In this document: positions 1 to 10,092 of the stretch, piece by piece
How positions within the stretch are numbered: the stretch's first letter is position 1
How the letters are laid out: each line of letters starts with the position of its first letter
Origin: Hyphomonas sp. L-53-1-40
GTDB taxonomy: Bacteria > Pseudomonadota > Alphaproteobacteria > Caulobacterales > Hyphomonadaceae
Direction: 5' to 3'
Length of the DNA: 64,000 nucleotides
Assembly: GCF_000682775.1 (NCBI RefSeq)
Contig: NZ_AWFI01000016.1
Coordinates: 62,001 to 126,000, forward strand
Made by a program: the position numbers and the translations under genes
The notes under the pieces: model-generated
Seen by the model: the letters and a program-made list of their open reading frames with translations, nothing else
Database searches by the model: none
What the model was told of the DNA's origin: nothing

Positions 1-1
1 T

Positions 2-454
2 GACCTTTGCGAACGAATTGGCTGTCCCGAATTGCCCCGTGACGACCGGTTCGCAACCAATGGCGCGCGCGTGGCCAACCGGACTTCGTTGACCTCGCTG
101 TTGACCGAAAAGTTGGGAACGCAGTCAACCAAATACTGGATGAACCTGCTACAGAACAGCAAAGTCCCAGCAGGACCTGTTAACAGAATGTCTGATGTGT
201 TTGAAAATGCTCAAGTTGGGGCGCGGGGCTTACGCATCACCACCCCCCACCCTACCCTCGGGCCCGTGCCCGGAATCGCCTGCCCAATCCGACTCAGCCA
301 CACACCCGTCACATACAGATCTGCTGCACCTGGACTGGGTCATGACACGCTCAACGTGTTGACCACTGTGCTTGGTTATTCTCCGGACACAGTCGAAAGA
401 CTGCGTGCCGAAGGACAGGTGGGTGCCCGACCGTCGAACACGACACCGCGTTGA
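2..454 (+). CDS. Class III (CaiB/BaiF) CoA-transferase, C-terminal fragment
   Basis: This is the end of a gene that begins before the window; 150 residues are visible. The reading frame is open to the left edge and reads LCERIGCPEL, then RFATNGARVANR, a stretch typical of the last third of family III CoA-transferases such as formyl-CoA or carnitine CoA-transferases. It is followed by a segment like VPAGPVNRMSDVFENAQV, which in this family precedes the final substrate-side lobe. The family moves CoA between carboxylic acids through an aspartyl-CoA intermediate; the catalytic Asp lies upstream of the window. The substrate cannot be told from this part. No partner gene is directly linked downstream. 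Confidence 0.8.
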   Translation, partial: DLCERIGCPELPRDDRFATNGARVANRTSLTSLLTEKLGTQSTKYWMNLLQNSKVPAGPVNRMSDVFENAQVGARGLRITTPHPTLGPVPGIACPIRLSHTPVTYRSAAPGLGHDTLNVLTTVLGYSPDTVERLRAEGQVGARPSNTTPR

Positions 455-646
455 TAGACGAAGCAATATTCGCCTGAAGCGCTCTCGGTCTTGCAACGCC
501 TCAGAGCATTCTTGACCTCGCTCTATCACATCCCCGACATGAGGGGTGCGTAATCCGCACCATGCAATTCACTTTTAGCATCTGCACAAATTTTCGTTTG
601 TCCGTCTTACTCGGATGCAATGTAGCAAAAGCGAGCGGGAGAACAC

Positions 647-2782
647 ATGAAACTTAAATATCTTTGGACATCGGGGAGCGCGATTATTGCGCTGATGCAT
701 GCCGCGAGCGCGCATGCTCAAACAGCTGACGCTCCGGCCGATGATACAGAACTGGTGCAGTCCGCCATTATGGTTACTGCCCAAAAGCGGGAACAGCGCC
801 TGATCGACGTCCCCATGGCCATCGAGTCCATCTCAGGGGATGAACTGGAAAAACTCGGTGTTGCAAGCGTGCAGGACTTGTCCTTCAGCGTGCCCGGATT
901 GACCATGCGGGAAGATGGTCCGGGTAGCTACACAATCTTCATCCGTGGGCTGGCGAACCAGTCCGGATCTGGCGCCCTCGTCGGCATGTACATGGACGAG
1001 GCACCTCTCTCACTGAGCGGCTATGACCAACTCAGCCCTGTGGCATTGGACCTTGAACGTGTGGAAGTCCTGAAGGGGCCTCAAGGCACACTCTATGGTC
1101 AAGGTGCCGCGGGTGGTGTCATTCGCTACATCACCGCCGATCCTGTGCTCGACAAAGTCGAAGGCAAGGTCAAAGGTGAACTCTACACGGTCTCTGAAGG
1201 TGAAATGGGCCAGAAGGGCGAATTCATCATCAACACACCGATCATCGAAGACAAACTCGCTGTCCGTCTGGCGGTAGGGGTCGAAAATGGCGGTGGCTGG
1301 ATCGACCAACCCGAGGCAGGCATCGAGGACGGCAATGGCACCGAACTCCTGAACGCGCGCGGGAAAATTCTCTGGGTGCCTACGGAAAACTTCTCGGCCA
1401 AGGCGATGGTCCAGATCCAGCGCGCAGAGACCGAACTCGGCATGGGGTATGAAGAAGCAGATCGTACGGTCGATGTGGGTCCTGACCGCAGCAAGGTGAT
1501 GATTCCGAAGAAGTTCGACTTCAACATCTACAATCTGGAACTGTCCTATGATTTCGGCTTTGCGGAACTGACCTCCTCAACTACGCAGATCGACCATGAC
1601 CACCAGTACCCGTTCTCCTATATCGCGCGCGAAGGAAATTACTCGTACGGATTTGTTGAAGGGAATGATGATCGCTTTGTAGAAGCTGAACAGTTTTCTC
1701 AGGAAGTTCGACTTTCGGATGCATCAGACCACTACGCCTGGACGGTCGGCGCCTACTATAGCGACGGAGAACGCTCCCTGACTGCGGACTATGAGTACGC
1801 ATACGCACCTGGTGGCGACCTGTATCAAGGTGGCGGCGTTCTGTATGACGATCTGTTCTACTATTCCGCTTCGTCGTCCGAATCATACTCTCTGTTTGCG
1901 GACGGCTCATTCGATGTAACGGAAAAGCTGACCCTCGGCGCCGGCATGCGCTATTTCCACGATGAGCAGACCAGCCTGATTGAATATGCACCCGGCACGG
2001 GCACGGAACTGGCAGATACATTCCAGTCGTTGGACCCACGTGCCTACATGACCTACCAGTATGATGAAGACGCGACGATCTATGCGAGTGCTGGATCGGG
2101 ATTCAGAAGCGGCGGTTTCAACTCCGCGCCATTCGATCCGTACGAGCCAGAAAACATTCTTACATATGAAATCGGTACGAAAGGAAATACTCGCAACTTC
2201 CAGTATGATGTTGCGGCCTTCTTCACCGAGTACAAGGACATGGTTCGCCGTCGATTGACCGAGGTGAATGGAGCGTTCCTCGGAGAATCCAGCAATATCG
2301 GCAAGGTGGAAGTTAAAGGCATCGAGGCCGGCCTTGCATATCAACCCATGTCCGGTCTCACCCTTTCGGCCAACGCCTCATATCTCGACAGCGAGATCGT
2401 GGAAACAGCGGATACCGACCAGGTGAACCAGGTTGGTGATCCAACCGACTACACTCCGGAATTGAGCTATACACTGGGCGTCAATTATGACTTCGACCTG
2501 ACGCCTGACAATCCGGCATTCGTCAGGGTCGATTTCAACCATAGGGACAAAGTCACCTATATCGACCGGTCAAGCTTCGTGGCCTCCGCGCTTCCGCAGA
2601 GTTCAGACGCCCTGAACCTGCTAAACGCGCGCGCAGGTGTCGTCGTCGGCAACTTCGATCTGGAGATCTTCGCAACGAATCTCACCGACGAGAACAAATC
2701 CATTGACCCCTACCAGGGCTGGGCCAACGCAAACCGCACACGTCCCCGTGTTGTCGGCGTCAGCGCTGCATATAATTTCTAG
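647..2782 (+). CDS. TonB-dependent outer-membrane receptor
   Basis: 711 residues, normal for a TonB-dependent receptor. A signal peptide occupies residues 1-24 (cleavage after AHA). A TonB-box-like stretch SAIMVTAQKRE follows, then a plug domain with DVPMAIESISGDEL and VEVLKGPQGTLYGQGAAGG, the classic plug signature. The rest is beta-barrel strands ending in a terminal Phe (VSAAYNF), as the BAM machinery expects. GGAG sits just before the ATG. The style matches the large receptor family of sphingomonads and Hyphomonadaceae, whose ligands are seldom known. The neighbouring peptide transporter and amidohydrolase suggest a peptide- or amide-like ligand, but that is inference. The gene stands alone and ends at a strong terminator. 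Confidence 0.93.
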   Translation: MKLKYLWTSGSAIIALMHAASAHAQTADAPADDTELVQSAIMVTAQKREQRLIDVPMAIESISGDELEKLGVASVQDLSFSVPGLTMREDGPGSYTIFIRGLANQSGSGALVGMYMDEAPLSLSGYDQLSPVALDLERVEVLKGPQGTLYGQGAAGGVIRYITADPVLDKVEGKVKGELYTVSEGEMGQKGEFIINTPIIEDKLAVRLAVGVENGGGWIDQPEAGIEDGNGTELLNARGKILWVPTENFSAKAMVQIQRAETELGMGYEEADRTVDVGPDRSKVMIPKKFDFNIYNLELSYDFGFAELTSSTTQIDHDHQYPFSYIAREGNYSYGFVEGNDDRFVEAEQFSQEVRLSDASDHYAWTVGAYYSDGERSLTADYEYAYAPGGDLYQGGGVLYDDLFYYSASSSESYSLFADGSFDVTEKLTLGAGMRYFHDEQTSLIEYAPGTGTELADTFQSLDPRAYMTYQYDEDATIYASAGSGFRSGGFNSAPFDPYEPENILTYEIGTKGNTRNFQYDVAAFFTEYKDMVRRRLTEVNGAFLGESSNIGKVEVKGIEAGLAYQPMSGLTLSANASYLDSEIVETADTDQVNQVGDPTDYTPELSYTLGVNYDFDLTPDNPAFVRVDFNHRDKVTYIDRSSFVASALPQSSDALNLLNARAGVVVGNFDLEIFATNLTDENKSIDPYQGWANANRTRPRVVGVSAAYNF

Positions 2783-2851
2783 AGGCAATGGCAAAGGGAT
2801 GATCTGGAAACGCTGTCAGGTGCCGGATCATCCCACCTCCACCCCGGAACT

Positions 2852-2883
2852 GGCCCGATCTCTTATGGAGGTCGGGCCTTTTT
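2852..2883 (+). terminator. Rho-independent terminator of the TonB receptor gene
   Basis: GGCCCGA at 2852-2858 pairs exactly with TCGGGCC at 2872-2878. A run of five T follows at once. It lies 70 bases after the receptor stop codon and before the convergent beta-helix gene. Confidence 0.88.
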
Positions 2884-2988
2884 GATTGCGCATAAAGGAA
2901 TACGACCAAGGTACGAAAAAATGTGCGCCGGCGGAATGCCGGCACTCATTTATGGAGGACAGATGTGTAGAGGAGTCGTTTGTGGGCC

Positions 2989-3912
2989 TCAGCCCGGCGA
3001 ACACATATCAACCTCATCGCGGTATACGCGACCCGCATCTTCTTCTCCGTAGTCTTCAGTATTGCCGGATACTTCGCCGCCACAGATGATAATAACACTA
3101 TCGCCAGACGCGCGGGCGCCGAATGGTGAATTGTCCTGCAAGGTGGTCTGGCGGCTTATGATCCTGGCCGTGTCCTCAGTATAGAGGCCATCATCCTGAT
3201 TGCCCTTGATCAAGCTGCTCTCTACGCTCGCAGACGACGCGCCATAAGCAGCGACCGCTGCAGATTCGCTGGCGATAATTTCACTGTCCATCAGGTCTAT
3301 CGCTGCAGTTTCCTCAAGCCAGACGCCCAGATGAGACTTGTTGATAGTCAGATTGCGCGCAACAATCCGACCTGCTTTGCGCCCCGTCAGCGCCATCTTG
3401 GCGACGCCTTCGATTACAACCCCGTCCAAGCTCACATCACTGTTGATGGTGAAAATACCATGCCCATCATATATATCATCTTCAGCGACTGCATAGTGGA
3501 ATCCAGAAATGGTCAGGCCTGAGAAATGAACAGTTGAGTCCTCAATCACGATCGCGCTCAAGGGAAAATCTGCACTCCCAACGAGTTTGGTTCCTGGCTC
3601 TGCCTGAATGTTCAGATTCCGATTCCGAACGACCACCGCTCCGCGTATATGGAGATCCTGAAACGGAACATCCCGGTAGGATGTCGGTGTATATGTTCCG
3701 GCCTTGATCAGAATTCGACGATCTGCGCTGGATTGATCAATGGCTTTCTGTAACCCATCCAATCCGAAATAATCGCAACCACCGCCAGCATCCTCCTGGG
3801 GACAGATTTGGACAACGGTGGTTTCGTCACCCTTCAACTGGCCAGTCGCCGTGCAGGCGACCACTGCAAACAGAGCGGGAAACGAAACGGTCTTCAGAAG
3901 GCGAGTGAGCAT
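2989..3912 (-). CDS. Right-handed beta-helix repeat lipoprotein
   Basis: 307 residues. The N-terminus MLTRLLKTVSF then ALFAVVAC is a lipoprotein signal with the lipobox Cys at residue 20. The body is a series of short repeats rich in I/V and N/S/D, for example VHFSGLTISGF, VSLDGVVIEGV, IVARNLTINKS and IDLMDSEIIAS, with the roughly 22-residue period of a parallel beta-helix of the pectate-lyase/NosD type. No catalytic residues can be assigned. Its ATG overlaps the stop of the POT transporter gene by one base (TAATG), so it is the last gene of a three-gene operon after the amidohydrolase and transporter. It could be a periplasmic binding or surface protein serving that system; an enzymatic role is not shown. 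Confidence 0.8.
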   Translation of the reverse strand: MLTRLLKTVSFPALFAVVACTATGQLKGDETTVVQICPQEDAGGGCDYFGLDGLQKAIDQSSADRRILIKAGTYTPTSYRDVPFQDLHIRGAVVVRNRNLNIQAEPGTKLVGSADFPLSAIVIEDSTVHFSGLTISGFHYAVAEDDIYDGHGIFTINSDVSLDGVVIEGVAKMALTGRKAGRIVARNLTINKSHLGVWLEETAAIDLMDSEIIASESAAVAAYGASSASVESSLIKGNQDDGLYTEDTARIISRQTTLQDNSPFGARASGDSVIIICGGEVSGNTEDYGEEDAGRVYRDEVDMCSPG

Positions 3913-5351
3913 TAGAGTGTCTCCTGCTGGAAAGGTGCGTCAGCACTGACGGACAGATCATTTTCAAGGCGCATCAATCGACTGAGGAAAGGCCTCAACA
4001 CAACTAGGAGTATTGCCGCCGAACCCACGATCGCAGCGTGCATCAGCCAGAATTCGGAGGCGGACATCAATTCGTAAAAACGCGCGAGCCAGCCACTGAA
4101 CAGTCCCCCGACAAATATCGCCAGATAATAGGACCCCACCATCATGGAGTTCACCGACTCCGGCGCAGCGCGAGATGTCAGAGCCAGCGCAATCGGTCCA
4201 ACATACAAGAACCCAATGGCGCAGACAAAATGGAAGATGACGGGCCAGATCAGGGCCACCGAATTCCCGGCAGATAGCACGCCCCCCAACCCGAGCAGTG
4301 CAAACGCAATCGCGAACACCGCGCAGCCCAGGGCAAGCTTGATCAGATCACCAGGCTCCGCATTCCGGCGAGACTGGTGGCGCCAATACCACAGCACCAG
4401 AGGCGCAAGCAGGAGGACCGCCAACGAGTCGAGGGACTGGAACCATGTGACGGGGACCTCCATTCCGAGGATGGTACGATCCACATCTGATCTCAACCAT
4501 AATGGATAGGCATTCCAGACTTGCGATTGCGCCGTCCAGTACAGGGAAGTCAGGCCCAGCATCACAAGGATTGCCAGAATAACAACGCCGTCGCCCTTTT
4601 CCAGCTTCGGACGATCCTTACTCTCCACAACCGTATCCAACGGCAGATAGTTTCGGCCGGACAGGTAAACGGCAAGGCCAATCATCATGCCTATTCCGGC
4701 GGCGCCGAAACCATAATGCCATCCATATACCTCGCCCAGCGTCCCGCATATCAAGGGTGCGATAAAGGCACCGACATTTATACTGAATACATAGATGGAA
4801 TAGCCCGAATCCCTTCTCTGATCGGACTTCTTGTAAAGACCGCCAACTTGAGCCGCGAGATTTCCCTTCAGGAGCCCCGACCCCAGTATCAGGCTCGCCA
4901 ATGCCAGTAGAAAACTTGCCTCAAACGCCATCAAGAAATGGCCAATCGCCATGAGGAGGGCACCAGCCAGCACGGCCTTTGTCCGGCCCAGAAGCCGGTC
5001 TCCAATGAGTCCACCAAGAACAGGTGCGAAATAGACGAGCCCGACATAAGCTCCGAAAACCTGTGATGCCAATGCCTGTATGCTCAGTGGGCCGAATATC
5101 GCCTCAAACACGTTGCGAAAGGGCTCAAATGCCGCAACATTCCCGGAATTCTCCGGCAGGAACAGGTATGTCGCCATGTACAGGATCAACAATGCCTGCA
5201 TGCCATAGAAGGAAAACCGCTCCCACGCCTCAGTGAACACGATATAGGCGAGCCCCCTGGGGTGACCGAAGAACACCGCATCGTCTGCGCCTTTGGCATT
5301 CACGTCCGCCACATCCGAGGCTCCGGAGGTTTTTGGTAGATCACTCATCAA
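3912..5351 (-). CDS. POT/PTR2-family proton-coupled oligopeptide transporter
   Basis: 479 residues, a typical size for a bacterial POT transporter of 12-14 helices in the inner membrane. The hallmark ExxERFxxYG motif is present at residues 41-50 (EAWERFSFYG). Further family signatures follow, such as FAPVLGGLIGDRLLGR in the loop after helix 2, with a hydrophobic pattern across the whole length. The family imports di- and tripeptides or related amides with protons. A second Met follows the first, so the start could be one codon later. The gene lies 34 bases after the amidohydrolase gene and overlaps the beta-helix gene by one base. This suggests the amidohydrolase acts outside the inner membrane on a peptide-like compound whose products, or the compound itself, enter here. 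Confidence 0.92.
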   Translation of the reverse strand: MMSDLPKTSGASDVADVNAKGADDAVFFGHPRGLAYIVFTEAWERFSFYGMQALLILYMATYLFLPENSGNVAAFEPFRNVFEAIFGPLSIQALASQVFGAYVGLVYFAPVLGGLIGDRLLGRTKAVLAGALLMAIGHFLMAFEASFLLALASLILGSGLLKGNLAAQVGGLYKKSDQRRDSGYSIYVFSINVGAFIAPLICGTLGEVYGWHYGFGAAGIGMMIGLAVYLSGRNYLPLDTVVESKDRPKLEKGDGVVILAILVMLGLTSLYWTAQSQVWNAYPLWLRSDVDRTILGMEVPVTWFQSLDSLAVLLLAPLVLWYWRHQSRRNAEPGDLIKLALGCAVFAIAFALLGLGGVLSAGNSVALIWPVIFHFVCAIGFLYVGPIALALTSRAAPESVNSMMVGSYYLAIFVGGLFSGWLARFYELMSASEFWLMHAAIVGSAAILLVVLRPFLSRLMRLENDLSVSADAPFQQETL

Positions 5352-5385
5352 AATGGTCTTTCATTGGATAACTGTGACAAAGCGC

Positions 5386-8300
5386 TCAGTGCTCGCCCCA
5401 GGCCGGCTTCCAGTTTATATGTTTGGGCACATCATTGACTTCCCAGTAGAACGGTCGCCGTGGACGATCATGATTTCCAATTTCGTTCATGGTCACAGAA
5501 TCATAGAGACGACCATTCACCATTGTTCGCGAGACCGTTTCGGTATTCCGGATATCCGTCAGCGGATTTTCATCAAGAACGATAATGTCGGCGAGCTTTC
5601 CGGCCTTGATTGAACCGATTTGCTCCTCAAGTCCCAACGTCGTGGCGCCGTTGATCGTAGCAGCCTTGAGAACATCAAGATTGCTCATCCCGCCCTCTGA
5701 AAGCAATTGAAGTTCCCAATGCATGGCGAGCCCGTAGACCTGGCCGTGCGATCCGGCATTCACACGGCCACCGGCATCGTTCAACGCCTTCATGGAACGC
5801 GCAGCCGCGCGGAACCCCAAGTCCCAAATCTCGTCCGCTGCCTGTATGTTTGTCATGCCGCGAACATAAGGTGGCGCCCCGACCGGGACTGCCAATGGGC
5901 TGTAAGAACTCGTCGTCGTCTGAACATAGGCATCGACCCGCGGGTCTTCCCAAAGCCGAGACGAATTATAGAGATAGTTTTCTCCCATCAACTCCCCGAA
6001 GAGAACGATCAGGGTCGGCGTATGCGCCACATCCGATTTCGCCATCAACTGGATGAAATCATCATAGAGCGTCTCAACCGGGACATTGTGCTGGAGGTTC
6101 AGATTCCCGTCCAGAATGGCCGTGATGCCATTGAAAAAGTGGCTCTCTCCCTCGACGTCCACCATGATGCCGTTTTCACGCCCAGCCTTCACCAGCATTT
6201 GACGTTGCTTGCGCTGGATCTGTCGGTAGCTTTTGATGATCGTACCACCCAATGCATTCTTGCGGTCCATCACCGCTTCGGCATCCGCATAGGTCTCAAT
6301 TGGCACATAGACCGGGTCATATTTACGCTTTCGACCGAAAATAACGCTCCCGACCGCAATGGTGCGGGGGCCTACCATTGCACCAGCTTGGGTCATCTCG
6401 GTAACCCCGTAGGTCGGAAGCTCCGATGTATAGGGATCGTAGTTCGTGGTAATTCCGAAAGAGAGCGCCGCATAGCGAGATGCTTGCTGCTGCGGCAACA
6501 GCCCTGCCGACGCATAATAACATCCATCCAGATGCCCATGCATGTCCACAAGGCCTGGCATCAAGGTTTTTCCGGTCGCGTCAATCACATGAGCATCGCT
6601 GGGAACACCGATTTCACCGGTAGGTCCAACTGCAACAATTCGGTTTCCGTCCACAACAAGTGTGCCGTGCTCGATGACCCCTCCCTGATCCAGGGTGATA
6701 ATCCGGCCGCCCACGAAAGCGGTCTTGCCGCTGGGGCGATCCACTGGAACGCGCAATTCTACCCGCGCGAACAGAGTGGGGTCGGCGCCATCCGCATTCA
6801 CGGAGGCTCGGTAAACATCAGGACCAAACGCCCAGAATACGCTATCTGAGTCTCGAGCCCAGATGAGCTCATACCCTCCCGCATCTGTCAGTCGCGTGCC
6901 GCTATCAGCATCGAACACTCCGCCCTCTGCGGCCGGGTCAAAGGGTGCAACGTAATATGTTTGATAGTGCCGATAAGCGAGCCAGTTCAGGTCCGGGCTA
7001 AGCTTCAACTCACTCGTGTCTGAATCCTGCGTTCGCAGGTGCACTTCATGGTCACCCCCATGGATCGATACGCTTTCGAGTGTCGTGACGAGCGTCTCGT
7101 CAATATAGGCCTCTGTCGTGAAGTACACACGCTCTCCATCGGGAGAGAATCTCGGATTGCCACCGACGATGCCCAACGGAATTGCTTCGCCCCCCTCGGC
7201 AGGAATCCGGTAAATTCCAGGGTCCGCCATGTGACCGCCGAGACAATCGTCGCCCGATGCAATCTGGAACATGATCAACGATCCATCGGGCGAAAACGAA
7301 GGTTCACGCACAATACCGGTAGACTTGAACAGTGTGGACACTTTTCCATTGTCGGATTTCACCTTCAGGGTCCCGCCCAATACGTCATCCCATTCGATGA
7401 ACGCGATGGTTCGTCCATCGGGGGAGAAGGCTGGCTCCGATTGTGAAGCTTCCGTCGCCGACAAGTGCTCCGGCGGATTGCCGGAAACATCCTGTCGCCA
7501 TATGCGTCCAAGCGCACTGAACGCAAGCATCTGCTCGTCGGGCGACAGGGCCAGTCGTGAAATCGCCTTCACACGTAACGTATCCGGAGCAAGGTCTTGT
7601 GTGAATCGAGCAGGCTCGATCAATCGATGCCTAGCCGTCAGCGAGAATGGAATCTCATTCGCGCGCCCGCTATCGATGTCAACGCGCATGATTTTTCCGC
7701 CTGCCCATATCGCGATTGCCTTGCCGTCGGGAAACCAGGAAAATCGGGGGTAATATGTGCCCTGCCCCAGAAAATCAGCCTGCCCATCCCGGTCCAATCC
7801 ATCAAACACCGGTATTTGGGCGCGTGTCACAAAATCGTACGTGAACAGCATTGTTTGATCTTTGACCCGGCGGACAAAGGCCATTTTACTGCCGTCGGGC
7901 GACATGGACGGAGTCATGGCGCCCCCAAAACCTCCCACGATGGTTTTGATCTCGCCGGTTTCGAGACTTTTCCGGCGAATGGCAAAATTCTTGTGGTTGG
8001 CATCCACATATACAGTGGACGCATGCGGCGGGGTCATTTTCTCGACGAAGTACAGGAACTGACCATCAGGTGAATAGACGGCATCATGCACGTTTTCGCC
8101 ATTCTCTGGCATCGGGACGATCTGTTCTGCATCACCCCCACTAGCAGGATAGGTTACCAATTCAGAGGAATGGAGCCGGTTCGCCGTATCGAACATGCGG
8201 GCCGCAACAATGGTTCGGCCATCCACACTCCAGGATGGATCGACCAATGCAAGCGTGCTCTCGGACGAGACCTGAACGAGATTGCTGCCGTCTGGGTCCG

Positions 8301-8640
8301 ACGTCCAGATATTATCGGACCCGTCGACATCACTGATGTACGCAATGCGTGCACCATCCGGACTGAATACCGGCGAATGCTGAATGGCAGGCCCGCCATG
8401 CACCAATTCAGCGGCACCGCCCGCTGCTGGCATTGAGTAAATGTCTCCCAACACGTCGAACACAATCGTGTCGCCAACCGGACTGACAGCAACACTTATC
8501 CAGGTTCCTTCTGTCAGGGAGAGTTCGACCTCCTGATTGGGCTGCCCAGTTTGGGTAATATCCCATTCCTGCGCGTTGGATGTACATCCAGTTGACAAAG
8601 CCAGGCCCAACAGTCCGGCAGCTATAGTCGTCACTCTCAT
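5386..8640 (-). CDS. TolB-like beta-propeller / amidohydrolase fusion lipoprotein
   Basis: 1084 residues. A lipoprotein signal ends at Cys19 (LALSTGC), so the enzyme should sit on a membrane facing the periplasm. Residues about 40-620 hold many PD40/TolB-type repeats (FSPDGARIAYISD, FSPDGRTIAFIEWD, FSPDGSLIMF), forming a beta-propeller region. Residues about 640-1060 form an amidohydrolase-superfamily domain with LMPGLVDMHGHLDG (metal-binding HxH near residue 698) and GKLADIIVLDENPLTD near the end. Such fusions act as periplasmic peptidases or amide hydrolases in which the propeller may gate access. It is first in an operon with the POT transporter and beta-helix lipoprotein. The substrate is unknown; cyclic or N-capped dipeptides are one reasonable guess. 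Confidence 0.9.
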   Translation of the reverse strand: MRVTTIAAGLLGLALSTGCTSNAQEWDITQTGQPNQEVELSLTEGTWISVAVSPVGDTIVFDVLGDIYSMPAAGGAAELVHGGPAIQHSPVFSPDGARIAYISDVDGSDNIWTSDPDGSNLVQVSSESTLALVDPSWSVDGRTIVAARMFDTANRLHSSELVTYPASGGDAEQIVPMPENGENVHDAVYSPDGQFLYFVEKMTPPHASTVYVDANHKNFAIRRKSLETGEIKTIVGGFGGAMTPSMSPDGSKMAFVRRVKDQTMLFTYDFVTRAQIPVFDGLDRDGQADFLGQGTYYPRFSWFPDGKAIAIWAGGKIMRVDIDSGRANEIPFSLTARHRLIEPARFTQDLAPDTLRVKAISRLALSPDEQMLAFSALGRIWRQDVSGNPPEHLSATEASQSEPAFSPDGRTIAFIEWDDVLGGTLKVKSDNGKVSTLFKSTGIVREPSFSPDGSLIMFQIASGDDCLGGHMADPGIYRIPAEGGEAIPLGIVGGNPRFSPDGERVYFTTEAYIDETLVTTLESVSIHGGDHEVHLRTQDSDTSELKLSPDLNWLAYRHYQTYYVAPFDPAAEGGVFDADSGTRLTDAGGYELIWARDSDSVFWAFGPDVYRASVNADGADPTLFARVELRVPVDRPSGKTAFVGGRIITLDQGGVIEHGTLVVDGNRIVAVGPTGEIGVPSDAHVIDATGKTLMPGLVDMHGHLDGCYYASAGLLPQQQASRYAALSFGITTNYDPYTSELPTYGVTEMTQAGAMVGPRTIAVGSVIFGRKRKYDPVYVPIETYADAEAVMDRKNALGGTIIKSYRQIQRKQRQMLVKAGRENGIMVDVEGESHFFNGITAILDGNLNLQHNVPVETLYDDFIQLMAKSDVAHTPTLIVLFGELMGENYLYNSSRLWEDPRVDAYVQTTTSSYSPLAVPVGAPPYVRGMTNIQAADEIWDLGFRAAARSMKALNDAGGRVNAGSHGQVYGLAMHWELQLLSEGGMSNLDVLKAATINGATTLGLEEQIGSIKAGKLADIIVLDENPLTDIRNTETVSRTMVNGRLYDSVTMNEIGNHDRPRRPFYWEVNDVPKHINWKPAWGEH

Positions 8641-8886
8641 GAATGCCTTCTCCCCTCTGTGTTGCAGCGCTCAAGCCCGTAGAATGCGCGTTCGCCGGTC
8701 CGGCGGGTAGGCTTTCCTGCAGCTTCGACTTGACCATGTCGCGACCGCATCGGCGAAGGGGCCTACGACGCATGAAGAGGTGCGCCAAGCGCACCACTGG
8801 TCGCGCACTTCGCATCTGTCACGCGCTCTGAATTCTTTGCGATACATGAGACTGGCAATTTTTCGCTCTTTGGTACTGGAGGTTTC

Positions 8887-9969
8887 ATGCGTTTTCCGAG
8901 AGTCCGGTCCATCCACAAATATGTCAGCCTCAGCTTCCTCGCTTTGTGGGCACTCCAGGCCGCATCTGGCCTGGCGATTAGTTTCCGAGCCGATATCGAT
9001 GAGTTCTTCCTCGGGCAGAAGAGCGTTCAAACCGAAACTGCCGCCCTGGCCAAAACAATCGAGACGCTTCAATCGGAAGGCGACGAAATCTCGTCAATCT
9101 GGATATCCGGAGGTCGGGATGGTCAATATGATGTTTATCTGGACCGCAATGGTGAAAGCCGCACAGTGCGAATTGACGGTAGCGGTGCACGCATCCGTGA
9201 TCGGTCCGACGCGAATCGGTTTTCAGACGGCGCTATCTTCGAAACCCTGACGCAATTTCACAAATCGCTGATGTTGGGCTCAACGGGATACCTCTTCCTC
9301 ACAATCTCCGGTCTCCTTCTGATATCAAATATCAGCCTTGGGCTGATGGCTGGATGGTCTCAGCGCAAGCGCCTCAAAGCATTTACACAAGCCTCCTCCG
9401 TCCCGGCAGCTGCGGCATTGTCTGGCTGGCATTGGCGCGTGGGATTCTGGGGGGCAATTCCTGCGCTCTGCATCATCCTGGCGGGCACTGCCCTCACACA
9501 GTCTGACCTGCTGGCAAATGGACTGAACGTCGAACAGCAAACCCCTGAAAGTCAAAAATTCGTCCCCACGCACATCGTGGACTTGGGCACCGCGATGGAT
9601 GTTGCACTTGGCGAGTATCCGGGGTCCTCTCTCACCGCAATCAATTTGCCCACTGAGAACCGGCAATGGTACAAATTTCGCTTGAAGGCACCCGGAGAGA
9701 TGCCGCGTCTCTACGGCGCAACCCGCGTATTCGTCGGATTGGACGGCACGGTTCTGCTGGACCATGATGCTGCCAACAGCGCTCCGGAAGAGCGTGTAAT
9801 TGAATCTCTTTACCCACTCCACACCGGACAGATAGGTGGACTGTTCGGGCGACTCATAAATGCCGCCGCCGGCATCTGGTTGTTGTTCATGATCGCTTTG
9901 GGCGTACAACTTTGGTTAGCCCGTCGTCGCGGGCAAGGCGCAACGAGATCGTCACCCGGTGGTGAATAA
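8887..9969 (+). CDS. PepSY-associated transmembrane protein
   Basis: 360 residues. Four membrane segments are visible, near residues 14-33, 138-160, 190-208 and 330-350. The first follows RSIHKYVSLSFLALWALQ, the usual opening of PepSY_TM proteins, with His in or near the helix. A periplasmic domain between helices 1 and 2 (DIDEFFLGQKS through IRDRSDANRF) resembles a PepSY lobe. The family includes membrane reductase or heme-handling proteins linked to iron uptake and also poorly known members. It is divergent from the amidohydrolase gene. The LysR gene follows directly, and one possible start of that gene touches this stop codon. I do not see a clear flavinylation motif in it. Confidence 0.75.
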   Translation: MRFPRVRSIHKYVSLSFLALWALQAASGLAISFRADIDEFFLGQKSVQTETAALAKTIETLQSEGDEISSIWISGGRDGQYDVYLDRNGESRTVRIDGSGARIRDRSDANRFSDGAIFETLTQFHKSLMLGSTGYLFLTISGLLLISNISLGLMAGWSQRKRLKAFTQASSVPAAAALSGWHWRVGFWGAIPALCIILAGTALTQSDLLANGLNVEQQTPESQKFVPTHIVDLGTAMDVALGEYPGSSLTAINLPTENRQWYKFRLKAPGEMPRLYGATRVFVGLDGTVLLDHDAANSAPEERVIESLYPLHTGQIGGLFGRLINAAAGIWLLFMIALGVQLWLARRRGQGATRSSPGGE

Positions 9970-10092
9970 GTGACACGCTATGAAATCAGGCGCGACGAAC
10001 ACATGGTCCCACTGGAATCAGCGCAAAGCTTGACTTACGAACCCGCCGGAAGGTCAATCCCGCGACAAACATACCATGATAGGGAAACCAGA

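Noticed and set aside
5707-6849. 380-residue plus-strand ORF
   Set aside because: Antisense to the amidohydrolase domain, where the metal-binding motif is clear.
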